64,000 nucleotides of DNA from CALNYS01 sp964639935. Its GTDB lineage: Bacteria; Planctomycetota; Phycisphaerae; Phycisphaerales; UBA1924. Within the stretch, counting starts at the first letter, position 1. Every line of letters begins with the position of its first letter. The notes beneath the pieces are model-generated. The model made no database searches, was not told where the DNA came from, and saw nothing but the letters and a program-made list of their open reading frames with translations. Below, in pieces: positions 1 through 7,815 of the stretch. The position numbers were made by a program, and so were the translations under genes. The stretch spans positions 1-64,000 of the forward strand of contig CAZXGT010000001.1 of assembly GCA_964639935.1 (NCBI GenBank). The letters are read 5' to 3'.

Positions 1-199
1 CCACCGCGGCCCCGGCGGCCTCGGGCCCCTCGGGGCCGCCGCCCCAGAGCCACCACCCGCCGACCGCGGCTCCGGCGATCACCACCAGCGCCGCCAGCCG
101 GCGCGCGCGACGCTGCCGGCGCCGCTTCCGCCAGCTCCCGGAAGGCCGCGAGGAGCGAACCCCGATCATCTGCCTGCGTGTCTGTGACGAGAGCGTCAT
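1..199 (-). CDS. N-terminus of a single-span membrane protein (partial)
   Basis: The gene runs off the left edge, so only 66 residues are visible. ATG at 199 is preceded by a strong AGGAGG eight bases upstream, which fixes the start. The protein begins with a Ser/Arg-rich cytoplasmic stretch, an extremely basic cluster (residues 24-34, mostly Arg) and then a hydrophobic helix (about 35-52, ending WWLW), followed by a Gly/Pro/Ala-rich linker. By the positive-inside rule this is a type II anchor with the rest of the chain outside the cytoplasm. The functional domain lies off the window and I cannot name it. Confidence 0.7.
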   Translation of the reverse strand, partial: MTLSSQTRRQMIGVRSSRPSGSWRKRRRQRRARRLAALVVIAGAAVGGWWLWGGGPEGPEAAGAAV

Positions 200-313
200 C
201 TGCTTCCTCCTGCCGGTTCATCCAAGGCGCGCCGATCGCGGACAGTAGGCCATCCGCACGCTTCGCATCGGCCGACCCGCCCCTTCCGCTCCGCGGGGCG
301 GGCGACGCCAACA

Positions 314-922
314 CTATCGGTCGTTCCCGTCCCCGCCTCGACCGCCTTTCGCCGAAATCAGGCCTTCCTCCGTCGCCAGGGCGTCCACGGGGGCGTCGTG
401 CGCCTCGATCGGCACGCGGTCCACGATCTGCGCCGCGAAGCAGACGCCGAGACGCCGGACGGTGGGGGGGAGCTCTGCGAGAAAACGATCGTAAAACCCG
501 CCTCCGCGTCCGAGCCGCCCGCCGCGATTGTCAAAGGCCGTCCCCGGAACCAGCGCGAGCCCGAGATCCTCCGCGTTCACCCGCTCCCGGCTCGCCGGCT
601 CGCGCACCTGGAAGCGGCGGACGACCACGTCATCGAGCGACCGGAGCCGCACGGGCTCGAACGCGCCTCGCTCCCAGTCGCACCGCGGCGCCGCGACAAG
701 CCGGCCCGCTGAGAGCCACGCGGCGATCACCGGTTCGATGTCCGGCTCGCGATGATCGGGCAGAAACACCAGCGCGCCCCCGGGCGTGTCGTTGCCGACC
801 CGCTGCACCTCGGCGCCGACCCCGGCGGAGCGCGCGCGGAACTCCTCCGGCGTCATGACGGCGAGCCGCTCGCGAACCAGCTTTCGGAGTCGTTGCTTCT
901 CGGCCGCCGCGTCCATCGACAC
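314..922 (-). CDS. 5-formyltetrahydrofolate cyclo-ligase
   Basis: This enzyme converts 5-formyl-THF to 5,10-methenyl-THF with ATP, in cytoplasmic one-carbon metabolism. The family signature is clear: LVPGTAFD (residues 124-131) followed by the Gly-rich phosphate loop GRGGGFYDR (138-146), and an N-terminal basic helix EKQRLRKLVRERL. The length of 202 residues is normal. I chose the GTG at 922, which has GAGGG six bases upstream; an ATG at 916 is the alternative. It is divergent from trmL with only 16 bases between starts. The folate enzyme GlyA lies 0.6 kb away on the same strand, but TrmL separates them, so no operon is implied. Confidence 0.92.
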   Translation of the reverse strand: MSMDAAAEKQRLRKLVRERLAVMTPEEFRARSAGVGAEVQRVGNDTPGGALVFLPDHREPDIEPVIAAWLSAGRLVAAPRCDWERGAFEPVRLRSLDDVVVRRFQVREPASRERVNAEDLGLALVPGTAFDNRGGRLGRGGGFYDRFLAELPPTVRRLGVCFAAQIVDRVPIEAHDAPVDALATEEGLISAKGGRGGDGNDR

Positions 923-938
923 ACCGTACCCTCACGCC

Positions 939-1445
939 ATGCGACCCGAACCCTGGCTCACCATCGTTCTTCACGAGCCCGAGATCCCGAACAACACGGG
1001 CGCGATCGGCCGAACCTGCGTCGCCACCGGCGCCGGGCTTCGGCTCATCGAGCCCATCGCCTTCGACACGAGCGAAAAGGCCTGCCGCCGCGCCGGCCTC
1101 GACTACTGGCCCCGCCTCGCCCCCGCGACGCACCGGAGCTGGGACGCCTACCTCGCCGAGGCCCGCCCGCCCCGCCTCTGGCTCTACACGACGAAGTCGG
1201 CCCGGCCGCACTGGGACGCCGACTTCCGCCCCGGCGACCACCTCGTCTTCGGCAAGGAAACCGCCGGCCTCCCCGACGACATCCTGAGCCAGCACGAGGG
1301 CCGCACGCTCACCCTCCCCATGATCGAAGGCGAACGCTCCCTCAACCTCGCCAACGCCGCGTGCGCGGCCCTCTACGAAGCCATGCGGCAGATGGTCTCG
1401 CAGGAGGCGGCTCGACTGCACGAGGGTCGACTATTCACAACGTAG
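939..1445 (+). CDS. trmL: tRNA (cytidine(34)-2'-O)-methyltransferase TrmL
   Basis: This is a SPOUT-fold enzyme that 2'-O-methylates the wobble base of tRNA-Leu using S-adenosylmethionine. Motifs are in the usual order: LHEPEIPNNTGAIGRT (residues 11-26), FGKETAGLP (104-112) and the knotted SAM-binding segment with SLNLANA (134-140). At 168 residues it matches the compact, single-domain TrmL length and lacks the N-terminal RNA-binding extension of other SPOUT enzymes. The ATG at 939 gives a protein starting MRPEPWLTIVLHEPEIP. There is no clear ribosome-binding site. It is divergently arranged with the folate cyclo-ligase gene. Confidence 0.93.
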   Translation: MRPEPWLTIVLHEPEIPNNTGAIGRTCVATGAGLRLIEPIAFDTSEKACRRAGLDYWPRLAPATHRSWDAYLAEARPPRLWLYTTKSARPHWDADFRPGDHLVFGKETAGLPDDILSQHEGRTLTLPMIEGERSLNLANAACAALYEAMRQMVSQEAARLHEGRLFTT

Positions 1446-1565
1446 AGGGCGTCGTGCGAGTCGAACCGATGCCACGACTCGCCGTCTTCAATGCAGTCGT
1501 GTCTTCGCAACCTGCACCACGACGGCGCCTTCGGCGAGTCGTGCCACCCAAGGACGTCCGGCGCG
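1446..1565. repeat. Nested inverted repeats between convergent trmL and glyA
   Basis: CACGACTCGCCG (1473-1484) is perfectly complementary to CGGCGAGTCGTG (1532-1543), and inside this pair GTCGTG (1496-1501) faces CACGAC (1518-1523). A third copy of the half-site begins at 1451. The genes converge here, so a bidirectional, factor-assisted terminator is the simplest role, although neither strand has a T-run. Confidence 0.5.
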
Positions 1566-2882
1566 TCAGTGCCCCGGAAGCGCAAACGCCCCGCAGAGCT
1601 CCCGCACCTCGCCCCGCACCCGCTCGATCACGCCGGGATCCCCGCCCGAGTCGAGCACCGCATCGATCCACCCCGCGATGCGCTGCATCTCGGGTTCACG
1701 CATCCCGCGGGTCGTCGTCGCGGGCGTGCCAAGGCGAAGCCCGCTCGTGACGCGCGGCGGGCGCGGGTCGTTGGGCACGCCGTTCTTGTTCGTGATGATC
1801 CCCGCCGCCTCGAGCCATCCCTCGGCGTCCGCGCCCGTGAGATCCTCCGAGCGGGCCCGCAGGTCGACAAGCATCAGGTGGTTCTCCGTCTTGCCGCTCG
1901 TGATGCGGAATCCGTGCTCGCTCAGCGCGCCCGCGAGCGCCTGCGCGTTCCTGACCACCCGCTCGCAATAGCTCCGGAACTCGGGCTTCAGGGCCTCGCC
2001 GAAGGCCACGGCCTTCGCACCCACCACGTGCATGAGCGGCCCGCCCTGCACGCCCGGGAAGAGCGAGCGGTTGATCTTCTTCGAGAGTTCCTCATCGTTG
2101 GTCATGACGAGCCCGCCCCGCGGGCCGCGGAGCGTCTTGTGAGTCGTCGTGGTGACCACGTGCGCATGGGGGAAGGGCGAGGGATGGACCCCCGCCGCCA
2201 CAAGCCCCGCGATGTGCGCGATGTCCGCCATCAGGTACGCGCCGACCTCATCGGCGATCTCGCGGAACCGCGCGAAGTCGATCACCCGCGGGTACGCCGA
2301 GTAGCCGCAGAGAATCGCCTTTGGCTTGTGCTCAAGGCACACCTCGCGCACCGCGCCGTAGTCGATCGTCTCAAAGTCGGCCGACGCCTCGTCGGAGACG
2401 AGCGGGTAGTGCACCGGCTTATAGAACGTCCCTGAGAAGTTGAGCTTCATCCCGTGCGAGAGGTGCCCGCCGTCAGAGAGCACCAGCGAGGCGAACGCGT
2501 CGCCCGGCTGCATCAGCGCCATGAAGGCGGCCATGTTCGCCTGCGCGCCCGAATGAGGTTGCACATTGGCGAACTCGCACCCGAAGAGCTTGCAGGCCCG
2601 CTCCTGCGCGAGCCGCTCGATCTCGTCGTGGTGGACGCACCCGCCGTAGTACCGCGCGCCCGGGTACCCCTCGGCGTACTTGTTCGTCAGGCACGAGCCC
2701 ACCGCGTGCTGCACCGCGGGCGAGACGTGATTCTCGCTCGCGATGAGCTCGATCGTCTCGCTCTGGCGCTTCTGCTCGGCTTTGATGACGCGGGCGACGT
2801 CCGGGTCCTGCTTGCTGAGCAGGTCCATCATCGCCTCGGTGGCGGGATCGGCCGAAGGAACGACGGCTCGGGCGTCAGGCAT
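1566..2882 (-). CDS. glyA: Serine hydroxymethyltransferase
   Basis: This PLP enzyme interconverts serine and glycine and charges tetrahydrofolate with a methylene group. The PLP Schiff-base lysine sits in VVTTTTHKTLRGPRGG (K249 from the chosen start), the substrate segment NKYAEGYPGARYYGG is intact, and AHSGAQANMAA-type residues follow. The start at 2882 is favoured over an upstream ATG at 2915 because AGAGGAG lies just before it. The length of 438 residues is slightly above the usual 415-420, due to an Asp/Ala-rich N-terminal tail before the first helix. Confidence 0.97.
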   Translation of the reverse strand: MPDARAVVPSADPATEAMMDLLSKQDPDVARVIKAEQKRQSETIELIASENHVSPAVQHAVGSCLTNKYAEGYPGARYYGGCVHHDEIERLAQERACKLFGCEFANVQPHSGAQANMAAFMALMQPGDAFASLVLSDGGHLSHGMKLNFSGTFYKPVHYPLVSDEASADFETIDYGAVREVCLEHKPKAILCGYSAYPRVIDFARFREIADEVGAYLMADIAHIAGLVAAGVHPSPFPHAHVVTTTTHKTLRGPRGGLVMTNDEELSKKINRSLFPGVQGGPLMHVVGAKAVAFGEALKPEFRSYCERVVRNAQALAGALSEHGFRITSGKTENHLMLVDLRARSEDLTGADAEGWLEAAGIITNKNGVPNDPRPPRVTSGLRLGTPATTTRGMREPEMQRIAGWIDAVLDSGGDPGVIERVRGEVRELCGAFALPGH

Positions 2883-2945
2883 CTCGGGCTCCTCTGCGGG
2901 TCGTGGCCTCATCATACGGGGCCCGACCGCCTCGAGGCCGGCCGG

Positions 2946-3853
2946 TCAGCCCGCCGCCGCGAACCTCCCGTTGCCGTCGCAGGCCGCGGATCCGGTCCCG
3001 TTCCACTTCGCGGCGAGCTCGATCCGGGACCTGACGCCGAGCACCTTATAGATCTTCTTGGTGTGGTCGTGAACGGTGTGTTTGCTGCGTCCGATCTTTC
3101 CCGCGATCTCGGCCTCGCTCAGTCCCTCGACCAGAAAAGGGATCAGCGCCTGCTGCGTCGGGCGCAGGCGCATCATCAGATTCTGACGCCGGAGCACCGG
3201 GCGGACGACCAGTCGCTCGTAGACCTTCGCGAGCATCGACGCCGCNNNNNNNNNNNNNNNNNNNNNNNNNNNNNNNNNNNNNNNNNNNNNNNNNNNNNNN
3301 NNNNNNNNNNNNNNNNNNNNNNNNNNNNNNNNNNNNNNNNNNNNNGGAGCACCGGGCGGACGACCAGTCGCTCGTAGACCTTCGCGAGCATCGACGCCGC
3401 AATGGGCAGCCCCTGCGCGACGGGGGCGGGGGCCTCCCAGTCCGAGCGGTTCGAGCCGATCTCGATCGTCAGCACCCCATCGCTCTCGGCCTGCGGAATG
3501 CGAACCCCGACCCTGACGCTGGCAAGGCCCGCGAGCCCGAGTGTCGACTCCCGGCGAGACGCGGGTTCCCCGTGAAGCAGCGAGCGCGTCCACTGGTGGG
3601 CGATGAACTCATCGTCGGAGAAGGAAACGCCCTTGGCCGTCAGGTCCGCGCAGGCGCTCTCGATAACAAGCGCGGCGCGGAGCCCAGCGGCCGAGTCCCC
3701 AATCGCCCTCGCGACCGCCTCCGCCCATCCATGCGGCTCGCCGATCGGCCCGTCAAGTCCGCCCTGAAGAACCGCGCCGCACCATGCGGACACAACCTCG
3801 GGATTCACGTGGTCTCGAGCGATTGACACGGCACGATCCTGCGTCTGCCTCAT
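2946..3853 (-). CDS. LuxR-type HTH transcriptional regulator (interrupted by an N gap)
   Basis: The C-terminus is a GerE/LuxR helix-turn-helix (LRPTQQALIPFLVEG, then SEAEIAGKIGRSKHTVHDH and KKIYKVLGVRSRIELAA), preceded by about 170 residues with no receiver domain and no recognised ligand domain. The run of N at 3246-3345 falls inside the gene. If the N run and one of the two identical 55-base flanks are removed (155 bases), the two halves join in frame and give an intact protein of about 250 residues, so the gene is probably whole. I chose ATG 3853, before an AT-rich upstream region; the frame stays open further upstream. It is probably a DNA-binding regulator; targets are unknown. A related regulator lies at 21191-22087. 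Confidence 0.8.
3246..3345. other. Assembly gap (100 N)
   Basis: There are exactly 100 N, the conventional placeholder for a gap of unknown size. The 55 bases before it (3191-3245) and after it (3346-3400) are identical, which is what two overlapping contig ends placed side by side would give. Confidence 0.95.
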
Positions 3854-4082
3854 CGGTCTCTGCCCTTTCGCGCGGCCTTTGCAGAAAGTTGCGGCCGCTT
3901 GGGCACGGATATTGACCAATAATCCAGATGATGCAATAGGAAAAACACCCTCTCTCGCGGCATCGATGAAAAATTTATTACCCTCAAAAGGGGGCTTGCC
4001 TCGGAGTCGTGTAATACAACTCGGTCCAAGCATGATGATCTGGCAAGTTTCGCCACCTTCTAAGGTAGCTCGACTCCCCGGA
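3854..4082 (-). promoter_or_regulatory. AT-rich upstream region of the LuxR-type gene
   Basis: This stretch is noticeably richer in A and T than anything nearby. Read on the minus strand it carries TTGCAT then AATATC with a 17-base spacer, a weak match to a sigma-70-type promoter. It separates the phosphoesterase stop from the regulator start, so the regulator probably has its own promoter. Confidence 0.35.
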
Positions 4083-4991
4083 TCAGGGTGTCACGCTCGA
4101 CAGCGGCAGCGCTTCCCAGACGGCCTCGCGCGCCTCGGGAGGCGAGGCCAGATCGATCTCCAGCGCCGCGCCCCGTTCGTGGTCGCTGTTGAGCACCACC
4201 GCTCGGTTCGGCACGAACCGCGCGCCCGTCTCGGCCTTCTCATGCCCGAGCACGAAGAGCTCCACGCCCCACGTCCGCGCCAGCTCGTCGAGCCACTCGG
4301 GCGTGTGCCCCCGGCCCCACACCATCAGGTGCGCTGAGCCCTTCCGCGGCTCGTAGTCGCGCTCCTCGAGCGGGCGGTCCAGGATCTCCGGGTCGAAGCG
4401 GTCCTGCATGACCGGCGTGGGGAGCGAGTGAGCGCACAGGACGCCCCGGCCCGTGCCGCGACCGCTCACCAGCGCCAGGGGCATGGAGCGGATGAAGGCC
4501 CCGATCGCCTCGTGGACCGCCCCGGCGTGCTCTCCGAAGACCTGCTCGACCCCGTCGTTGAAGGCGTCGACGACGCGGACGCCGTCCTTGGCGATGCCCG
4601 AGCCCACGATCTGCGCGAGCTCGTGGTTGGCCAGCAGCGTGTGCACGCGTTCGGGATGCCGCGTCTTGAGCGCCGCGGCGCGGGCGAGCGCCCGGTGGCT
4701 GAAATCGAGCCCTCCCATGAGAGAGCCGTGGATGATCTCATGAAGCGTGACCCGCCTCGGGCGATCGTCGGTCGATCGATCGAGCGCGGCGAGCTTCATC
4801 ACCTTGGCGAAGTGCAGCGGGTTGTCGTGAAGATCGCCCGTCGCGAGCAGGGCACCGGCGGGCTCGACGACGTCCACCGAGCCCCGGCGGCACGCCGCGC
4901 CCAGATTCGCCTCGGCCGCCTCGCGGAAGATCGCGGCGACGGCCTCCGCCGAGCGCAGATCCACACCCTCGAGCGGATCGGCGAGAGCCAT
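4083..4991 (-). CDS. Calcineurin-like (PPP-type) metallophosphoesterase
   Basis: The motif order resembles PPP phosphoprotein phosphatases: GDLHDN (residues 52-57), a degenerate second metal motif around LHEIIHGS...DFS (83-98), ANHE (121-124, normally GNHE), CAHSLP (186-191) and LGHEKAETG (248-256). The canonical GDxVDRG block is not present as such. It starts 4 bases after the stop of the Ser/Thr kinase gene on the same strand, so the two should be co-transcribed and translationally linked. An opposing kinase-phosphatase pair is a natural reading, but the substrate could equally be a nucleotide or lipid. The protein is soluble, with no signal peptide. Confidence 0.8.
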   Translation of the reverse strand: MALADPLEGVDLRSAEAVAAIFREAAEANLGAACRRGSVDVVEPAGALLATGDLHDNPLHFAKVMKLAALDRSTDDRPRRVTLHEIIHGSLMGGLDFSHRALARAAALKTRHPERVHTLLANHELAQIVGSGIAKDGVRVVDAFNDGVEQVFGEHAGAVHEAIGAFIRSMPLALVSGRGTGRGVLCAHSLPTPVMQDRFDPEILDRPLEERDYEPRKGSAHLMVWGRGHTPEWLDELARTWGVELFVLGHEKAETGARFVPNRAVVLNSDHERGAALEIDLASPPEAREAVWEALPLSSVTP

Positions 4992-4995
4992 GGCC

Positions 4996-5919
4996 CTAGC
5001 CGGCCTGGGCCGTCTGGCCGTCGGACGTCTCGTCGTCGTCGCCGAGCGTTTCGCCCGCCTCCCGGCGCGCCTCGGCCAGCATCTTGGCCCGGACCAGATC
5101 CAGCGCGTCGGCGACCTTCTGCATGGACTCCGGACGGTTGATCGGGTCGACCTCGACGCACTGCATGATGAGCTCGCCGAGTCGCTCGGGGATCTTCGGG
5201 TTCAGTTCCCGCACGGGCGTCGGCTTCTCGATCATCTCGTCGTCGAGGCTGGAGACGAGGGAGTCACCCTTGGGCATGGCGGTGGGGATGTGCTTGCCCG
5301 TGAGCGTCCAGTACATGGTCGCGCCGAGGTTGTAGATATCCGTCTTGGGCGTGATCGCCCGCCGATGCACCTGCTCGGGCGCGATGTAGTCGGGAGTCCC
5401 CTGGATCCGCTCCTTGATCGTCCCCGATTTGCAGCTCTGCCCGAGGTCGATCACCTTCACGTCGTCCGACTCGGTGATGACGATGTTGTTGGGCTTCATG
5501 TCCGCGTGGACGTACCCGCTTGCGTGCATGTGCGCCAGGCCCTCGGCGACCTTGCGGAAAATGAGCACGGCCTCCTCGATCGACTCCGGCCGCTGCATCT
5601 CGAGGCTGATCCCGTCCACGTACTCCATCAGGAGGTAGAGCTCCTTGACCGAGAGGAAGGAGCGGGCCTTGACGAGCTTCACGCTTCGCCTGACCGAGGG
5701 ATGGTTGAGCTTGGAGCCGATCTCGTACTCGACGAGCGTCTGGTCGAGAAACCGCTGATCCTTGGGCTCGCGCTTCTGAACGTGCTTGAGGGCCCAGATC
5801 TGCTTCTTCTTCGGATCCTGCACGAGGTAGATGGCCGACGCCGCCCCGTGCCCGAGCTCCGCGAGCACCGAATACCCGGCGACCTTCGAACCGACCTTGA
5901 TGGGATCTGGGTGCTTCAC
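4996..5919 (-). CDS. Serine/threonine protein kinase
   Basis: This is a Hanks-type kinase consisting almost only of the catalytic domain (307 residues, no transmembrane or sensor region). Visible motifs: Gly loop LGHGAASAIYLV (22-33), ATP lysine K45 in IWALKHV, alphaC Glu near 65, catalytic loop HADMKPNN (138-145), DLG (158-160, in place of DFG) and APE (180-182). Arg before the catalytic Asp is replaced by Ala (HAD, not HRD), so it belongs to the non-RD class and is less likely to depend on activation-loop phosphorylation. The start is GTG at 5919 with AGGAGG 12 bases upstream. It heads a two-gene unit with the phosphoesterase. Confidence 0.92.
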   Translation of the reverse strand: MKHPDPIKVGSKVAGYSVLAELGHGAASAIYLVQDPKKKQIWALKHVQKREPKDQRFLDQTLVEYEIGSKLNHPSVRRSVKLVKARSFLSVKELYLLMEYVDGISLEMQRPESIEEAVLIFRKVAEGLAHMHASGYVHADMKPNNIVITESDDVKVIDLGQSCKSGTIKERIQGTPDYIAPEQVHRRAITPKTDIYNLGATMYWTLTGKHIPTAMPKGDSLVSSLDDEMIEKPTPVRELNPKIPERLGELIMQCVEVDPINRPESMQKVADALDLVRAKMLAEARREAGETLGDDDETSDGQTAQAG

Positions 5920-6091
5920 AGGCCTGCGGGCCCTCCTGTGGGGAATCCGGAGAGGATATCGGTCTCTGCCGGATCCCGCAGTATCGCCTGCCCCCACCCG
6001 GGGTGCAACGCATGAGATCATCGTTGTCGGAAGCATCGAGGGCTCAGTTGAGCGGCGTCCGGGACGCGTCAGCGTCCGCTTCGCGTCGTCA

Positions 6092-6778
6092 TCAGCGGCT
6101 GCGGCGGACCGCGAGCGCCGAGCTCACGCGCTCGCGGAACTCGGCTTCGGGAAAGTAGCGGCCCGGGCTGCTCACCGAGGCCAGGTCGCGATGCGTCCGG
6201 ACGTCGTCCACGCCGAGCCCGAGCCGGTCGAGCAGCGCGCCGACCAGATCCGCCGCCCGGACGAGCTGCGCGTCGGTGAACTCGCGGCGGTCGCCGTCGC
6301 CGATCAGGCAAACGCCCAGGTAACGGCGGTTGTACTCGTCCGCTCCGCGACCCGCGACGTGCGCGCCGGGGAGCTGATCGAGCCAGCGATACCCCACGTG
6401 GATCTCGCCGTCGCCCGAGCCGCGACCGTTGCCGATCACGAAGTGATAGCCGAGCCCGTGGAGGCCCCGGGCCTCGTGAGACGCCGCGAGCTCCGCCGCT
6501 GAGCCCAGCATCCCGCCAGAGTGATGGATCACCACGCCGTCCCAGCGCTCGCTCTCGAGCCCGGTCCGGGTGTTGAAGACCACGTCCACGGCGCTGGGTC
6601 CGGACGCGATCACGGGCTTGGCGAGCGCCAGGCCGTCGAGCCTCGGGGCGCGAGCGCCGTCGAGCGCCAGGAGCAGCCCGCCGACCGCGGTCATCGACCC
6701 CATCAGCGAGAGCCACACGATCTGCGTGCGTCCCAGTCGCTTGAGCGTCGATTGCAGTCCACGGATCGCGTCGTTCAT
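6092..6778 (-). CDS. Membrane-anchored N-acetylmuramoyl-L-alanine amidase (PGRP/Amidase_2 fold)
   Basis: An uncleaved anchor (about residues 20-40) precedes a PGRP/Amidase_2 domain: VVIHHSGG (83-88), GLGYHFVIGNG (108-118), LGVCLIGD (154-161) and THRDLASVSSPGRYFP (195-210). The first two zinc histidines (H85 or H86, and H196) are present. The third ligand, normally Cys or Asp directly before the PG of the last motif, is Ser204 here. The enzyme may therefore be weakened, or be a peptidoglycan-binding protein. It would act in the periplasm, cutting or recognising the stem peptide bond of peptidoglycan. Confidence 0.85.
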   Translation of the reverse strand: MNDAIRGLQSTLKRLGRTQIVWLSLMGSMTAVGGLLLALDGARAPRLDGLALAKPVIASGPSAVDVVFNTRTGLESERWDGVVIHHSGGMLGSAAELAASHEARGLHGLGYHFVIGNGRGSGDGEIHVGYRWLDQLPGAHVAGRGADEYNRRYLGVCLIGDGDRREFTDAQLVRAADLVGALLDRLGLGVDDVRTHRDLASVSSPGRYFPEAEFRERVSSALAVRRSR

Positions 6779-6922
6779 CGTCGCTGAGGTGCTCCTGCTC
6801 GTCCCTGCGTGGGTGATCGGTCCGAGGACCGGCCCGGCTTGTTCTTTTCTCCGCCGATTTCCTTCAAGAGCCCGCTCCCGAAGGCCGGGCCGACTTACCG
6901 GTCCGACCGAAGTCCGAACCGC

Positions 6923-7141
6923 CTACCCCTTGGGTTCGAGCCGGCCCGTGATGTTCGGCCGCCGCCGCCCGAACTCATCTTCCACATACTGCGGCGCCGA
7001 CTGGTTCCGAACCTCGTCGAAGCGGTCGAACTGCGTCCTCGGCTTGTTCGCCGGGAACAGCGGCTTCTGGCACCCGGCGAGCGTCGCCAGCGCCAGCGCT
7101 GCGCCGAGCGTCGCAACCGTGATCCGTCCACGAAGTCGCAT
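6923..7141 (-). CDS. Small lipoprotein
   Basis: This is a 72-residue protein. The signal peptide ends in a lipobox, LATLAGC, giving lipidation at C24. The mature part is short, basic and hydrophilic (PLFPANKPRTQFDRFDEV, then a tail rich in Arg and Pro). I do not recognise a domain. The ATG at 7141 is chosen because an in-frame ATG at 7183 would place about 14 extra residues before the signal. It lies 48 bases downstream of the clpP pair on the same strand and may be co-transcribed. Confidence 0.75.
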   Translation of the reverse strand: MRLRGRITVATLGAALALATLAGCQKPLFPANKPRTQFDRFDEVRNQSAPQYVEDEFGRRRPNITGRLEPKG

Positions 7142-7189
7142 CGCCGCATCGTAGCGGAGGCGGCGTGTCGGCGCGATCCGCAAAATGGC

Positions 7190-7795
7190 CTACTCCGTGA
7201 GCTTCGGCATGGACTCGAGGACCTGATCGATCAGCCCGTAGTCGAGCATCTCCTTGTCGTCGAGCCACTTATTGCGGTCGCAGTCCTTCTCGATGCGATC
7301 GTAGGGCTGGCCGGTGGCCGTCTCGTAGACCTTATAGAGCCGCTCGCGGAGGCGGAGCATCTCCTTGGCCTCGATCTCGAGATCGGTCGCCTGGCCCTCC
7401 ATCACGCCGCCGAGGAGGGGCTGATGCATGAGGTTCCGGGCGTTGTGCAGGGCGTAGCGCTTGCCCTTGGCGCCCGTGCAGGCGAGGACCGAGCCCATCG
7501 ACGCGGCCTGCCCGATGATGTAGGTGCACACATCGGGCTGGATGAAGTTCATGGTGTCGAGGATGCCCAGGCCCGCGGTGACCGATCCGCCCGGGCTGTT
7601 GATGTAGAAGTGGATGTCTGACTTCGGGTCCTCGTTGGCGAGGAAAAGAAGCTGGGCGACGATCAGGTTCGCGCTCTCATCCATGACGGGGCCGCCCAGG
7701 AAGACGATCCGGTCCTTGAGCAGGCGCGAGAAGATGTCGTAGGCGCGTTCGCCGCGCCCGGTGTTCTCGATGACGATCGGGACAAGGTTTGACAT
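7190..7795 (-). CDS. clpP: ATP-dependent Clp protease proteolytic subunit (second copy)
   Basis: This is a serine peptidase subunit of the ClpXP/ClpAP degradation machine. The triad is complete: S99 in GQAASMGS, H124 in NLMHQP and D171 in EKDCDRNKW; NSPGGSV (66-72) is intact. Length is 201 residues without a propeptide of the E. coli kind. The start at 7795 has GGAG five bases upstream. It follows the other clpP gene by 20 bases. The gene pair suggests a mixed ClpP1P2 tetradecamer, as known for other bacteria with adjacent clpP genes, but this is inference. Confidence 0.95.
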   Translation of the reverse strand: MSNLVPIVIENTGRGERAYDIFSRLLKDRIVFLGGPVMDESANLIVAQLLFLANEDPKSDIHFYINSPGGSVTAGLGILDTMNFIQPDVCTYIIGQAASMGSVLACTGAKGKRYALHNARNLMHQPLLGGVMEGQATDLEIEAKEMLRLRERLYKVYETATGQPYDRIEKDCDRNKWLDDKEMLDYGLIDQVLESMPKLTE

Positions 7796-7815
7796 AGCTC
7801 TCCATCCAGCAGGCG

